From assembly GCF_014207255.1 (NCBI RefSeq), contig NZ_JACHCZ010000003.1, positions 494,813 through 558,812 on the forward strand: a stretch of DNA of 64,000 bases. Direction: 5' to 3'. Below, piece by piece: positions 61,540 to 64,000 of the stretch. Under the pieces are notes generated by a model, which did no database searches, was not told the origin of the DNA, and was given only the letters and a program-made list of their open reading frames with translations. The translations under genes were made by a program, and so were the position numbers. Every line of letters starts with the position of its first letter. Position 1 is the stretch's first letter. The DNA comes from Pseudomonas sp. JAI120 (GTDB taxonomy: Bacteria > Pseudomonadota > Gammaproteobacteria > Pseudomonadales > Pseudomonadaceae).

Positions 61540-62985
61540 ATGCTCGAAGTCATCAACGACTTCCTCTCAGGGAAAGTACTGATCGTGCTCATTGTCGGGC
61601 TCGGCGGTTATTTCACGATCCGCTCGCGTTTCGTTCAATTGCGTCACTTTTTCCACATGTTTTCGGTGTTTCGCGACAGCCTGAAAAACAGCTCCGACCA
61701 ACTCAGCTCGTTCCAGGCGCTGATGCTCAGCCTGGCCGGCCGCGTCGGTGCCGGTAACATCGCGGGTGTCGGCATTGCCGTGACCCTGGGTGGCCCGGGT
61801 GCCGTGTTCTGGATGTGGGTCACCGCGCTGGTGGGCATGTCTTCGAGCTTTATCGAGTGCTCCCTCGGCCAGTTGTACAAGCGCACTGACGCGGAAGGCA
61901 CCTACCGTGGCGGCCCGGCCTATTACATCCAGCACGGTTTGCAGAAGCGCTGGCTGGGTATGGTCATGGCGTTCCTGCTGCTGGTGACCTTCGGCTTTGC
62001 CTTCAACGGCCTGCAAGCCCATGCCGTGACCCACTCGCTGAACAATGCTTTCGGCCTCGACACCACCTACACCGGCCTGGCCCTGGCGGCATTGCTGGGC
62101 CTGGTATTCATCGGCGGGATCAAGCGCATCGCTTCGATCGCCGACCTGCTGGTGCCGGTCAAGACCCTGATCTACATCGCCGTGACCCTCTATGTGATCG
62201 TGCTGCAATTCGACCACGTACCGGCCATGCTCGCGACCATCGTCAAAAGCGCCTTCGGCCTGGACCAAGCCTTCGGTGGCCTGGTGGGCAGCGCGATCAT
62301 CATGGGTGTGAAACGCGGCGTGTTCGCCAACGAAGCCGGTCTGGGCAGTGCGCCTAACGTAGCAGCCGTCGCTTCGGTAGAACACCCGATCGCCCAAGGC
62401 GTGGTCCAGGCGTTCAGCGTGTTCCTCGACACCTTCGTGATCTGCACCTGCACCGCGTTGCTGATCCTGCTCTCCGGCTTCTACACCCCAGGCTTTGAAG
62501 GCGACGGCATTGCCCTGACCCAGAACTCCCTGGCTGCCGTAGTGGGTGACTGGGGCCGCATGTTTATCTCGGTGGCCCTGGCGTTGTTCGTGTTCACCTC
62601 GATCATGTACAACTACTACCTGGGCGAGAGCAACCTGCGCTTCCTGGTGGGCAACAACCGCAAGGTGCTGATGGGCTATCGCGCGCTGGTGCTGGTGCTG
62701 ATTTTCTGGGGTTCGATCGAGAACCTGAGCACCGTGTTCGCCTTCGCCGACATCACCATGACCATGCTGGCGTTCGTCAACCTGTTCGCCCTGGCGTTCC
62801 TGTTCAAGATTGCCATGCGCATCCTGAACGACTACGACAACCAGCGCGCGGCAGGCATCAAGACTCCGGTGTTCGACTCCAGCCAGTTCCCTGACCTGGA
62901 CCTGGACCGCAAGGCCTGGCCGGCCAATCCGGTAAAACCGCAAGCGGCCCCAGCGGCTGAACTGAACGCTCAAGTGCAACGCTGA
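61540..62985 (+). CDS. Alanine/glycine:cation symporter (AGCS family)
   Basis: This 481-residue transporter has about ten membrane segments, the AGCS signature SLAGRVGAGNIAGVGIAV, and GVKRGVFANEAGLGSAPNVAA. It imports alanine or glycine with Na+ or H+. GAGGAA precedes the ATG. A proline/alanine-rich hydrophilic tail ends the protein. A terminator follows. Confidence 0.93.
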   Translation: MLEVINDFLSGKVLIVLIVGLGGYFTIRSRFVQLRHFFHMFSVFRDSLKNSSDQLSSFQALMLSLAGRVGAGNIAGVGIAVTLGGPGAVFWMWVTALVGMSSSFIECSLGQLYKRTDAEGTYRGGPAYYIQHGLQKRWLGMVMAFLLLVTFGFAFNGLQAHAVTHSLNNAFGLDTTYTGLALAALLGLVFIGGIKRIASIADLLVPVKTLIYIAVTLYVIVLQFDHVPAMLATIVKSAFGLDQAFGGLVGSAIIMGVKRGVFANEAGLGSAPNVAAVASVEHPIAQGVVQAFSVFLDTFVICTCTALLILLSGFYTPGFEGDGIALTQNSLAAVVGDWGRMFISVALALFVFTSIMYNYYLGESNLRFLVGNNRKVLMGYRALVLVLIFWGSIENLSTVFAFADITMTMLAFVNLFALAFLFKIAMRILNDYDNQRAAGIKTPVFDSSQFPDLDLDRKAWPANPVKPQAAPAAELNAQVQR

Positions 62986-63000
62986 GCGTAGACAGATGAC

Positions 63001-63044
63001 ACGCCGCCTGGCCTTGGGCATGCTCTGGGCCCGGCGGCGTTTTT
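63001..63044 (+). terminator. Intrinsic terminator of the AGCS gene
   Basis: Arms ACGCCGCC (63001-63008) and GGCGGCGT (63033-63040) pair, with further pairing of CTGG and CCGG next to them, then TTTTT. The asparaginase gene starts 18 bases later, so it likely has some read-through or its own promoter. Confidence 0.8.
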
Positions 63045-63062
63045 CGTTCAGGAGATTCTTTG

Positions 63063-64000
63063 ATGCAACCAGCTAACAACATCATGGTGCTCTACACCGG
63101 TGGCACCATCGGCATGCAGGCCAGCGCCAATGGCCTGGCCCCCGCCTCCGGTTTTGAAGCGCGCATGCGCGAACAGCTCGCCAACGCCTCAGTACCCGCC
63201 TGGCGCTTCCGGGAAATGTCCCCGCTGATCGACAGCGCCAACATGACCCCCGCCTACTGGCAGCGACTGCGCAGCGCCGTGGTCGAGGCCGTTGACGAGG
63301 GCTGCGACGCCGTGCTGATCCTGCACGGCACCGACACCCTGGCCTACAGCGCGGCAGCCATGAGCTTTCAATTGCTGGGTTTGCCGGCACCGGTGGTGTT
63401 CACTGGCTCGATGTTGCCGGCCGGCGTACCCGACAGCGATGCCTGGGAAAACGTCAGCGGTGCCCTGCTGGCGTTGGGCGAAGGCCTGGCACCCGGCGTA
63501 CACCTGTTCTTCCACGGCGCGCTGATGGCACCGACCCGCTGCGCGAAGATCCGCAGCTTTGGTCGCCATCCGTTTGCCGCGTTGCAGCGCAACGGCGGTG
63601 TGGCCAAGGCCGAAGCGCTTCCCGCCGCCCTGGATTACCGCCAGTCCAAGGCCCTGGCCAATGTCGGCGTGTTGCCGCTGGTCCCGGGCATCGGCGCAGC
63701 GCAACTGGATGCACTGGTCGACAGCGGCATCCAGGCGCTGGTGCTGGAGTGCTTCGGCAGTGGCACCGGGCCCAGCGACAACCCTGCGTTTCTCGCCAGC
63801 CTCAAGCGAGCAGAAGAAAACGGCATCGTGGTCGTGGCAATCACCCAATGCCATGAAGGTGGCGTGGAGCTGGATGTGTACGAAGCCGGCAGCCGCTTGC
63901 GCGGCGTGGGTGTGCTGTCCGGTGGCGGCATGACCCGCGAAGCCGCGTTTGGCAAGCTCAATGCCTTGATCGGTGCGGGCCTGCCCAACGCCGAGATTCG
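63063..64000 (+). CDS. Asparaginase (partial, 3' end outside window)
   Basis: The open frame of 312 codons from ATG 63063 encodes a type I-like asparaginase: YTGGTIGM (catalytic Thr) near residues 11-18, LHGTDTLAYSA and SGGGMTREAAF near the end. It lacks a signal peptide, so it is cytoplasmic. Only the last few residues are missing. It would feed aspartate to AspA encoded nearby. CAGGAG precedes the start. Confidence 0.92.
   Translation, partial: MQPANNIMVLYTGGTIGMQASANGLAPASGFEARMREQLANASVPAWRFREMSPLIDSANMTPAYWQRLRSAVVEAVDEGCDAVLILHGTDTLAYSAAAMSFQLLGLPAPVVFTGSMLPAGVPDSDAWENVSGALLALGEGLAPGVHLFFHGALMAPTRCAKIRSFGRHPFAALQRNGGVAKAEALPAALDYRQSKALANVGVLPLVPGIGAAQLDALVDSGIQALVLECFGSGTGPSDNPAFLASLKRAEENGIVVVAITQCHEGGVELDVYEAGSRLRGVGVLSGGGMTREAAFGKLNALIGAGLPNAEI

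Overview
The window looks like the chromosome of a Pseudomonas of the fluorescens lineage. The reasons are its high GC content, the core gene order (hup, rubredoxin reductase, rubredoxin, ubiC-ubiA, phoB-phoR, a response regulator, phoU-pstBACS, then purK-purE, LysR, aspA, AGCS symporter), which I recall as that of the genus, and four REPIN-type inverted repeats with the arm TGTGGGAGGGGGCTTGC. Organism and synteny statements are recognition from memory, not database results.

Region 1 (1-33994) is a complete type VI secretion locus of the P. aeruginosa H1 kind, arranged as two divergent operons around a 394-bp gap (16386-16779). The leftward operon is fha, tssJ, tssK, tssL, tssM, tagF, pppA, ppkA, tagT, tagS, tagR, tagQ (cut by the window edge). 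It holds the membrane complex, baseplate adaptor and threonine-phosphorylation switch. The rightward operon is tssA, tssB, tssC, hcp, tssE, tssF, tssG, clpV, vgrG, an Eag-type chaperone, a 1443-residue prePAAR-RHS effector with a C-terminal HNH nuclease tip, and a small cysteine-rich protein proposed as its immunity protein. tagJ, which lies between hcp and tssE in P. aeruginosa H1, is absent.

Region 2 (34000-43700) is core genome: an HU protein, rubredoxin reductase, rubredoxin (55 codons), ubiquinone genes ubiC-ubiA, a secreted COG4315-like protein, the phosphate two-component system PhoB-PhoR behind a Pho box, a CNNM/CorC-type membrane protein, an M23 peptidase and a response regulator.

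Region 3 (43800-51000) is the phosphate uptake operon. pstS and pstC each have their own Pho box (three 11-bp-spaced units at pstS), followed by pstA, pstB and phoU, with a REPIN between pstA and pstB.

Region 4 (51044-52647) is a small AT-richer insertion: an XRE-ImmA/IrrE protein overlapping a PIN-domain protein, preceded by a perfect 14-bp inverted repeat that covers the promoter and Shine-Dalgarno site. It looks like a self-regulated toxin-antitoxin or defence-type module.

Region 5 (52753-64000) is core metabolism: an MHS-type transporter, a hotdog thioesterase, a hexose-6-phosphate mutarotase, a DUF3299 protein, a GlsB-type membrane protein, purK-purE with an attenuator-like leader, then a LysR regulator divergent from aspA, an alanine/glycine:cation symporter and an asparaginase cut by the window end.
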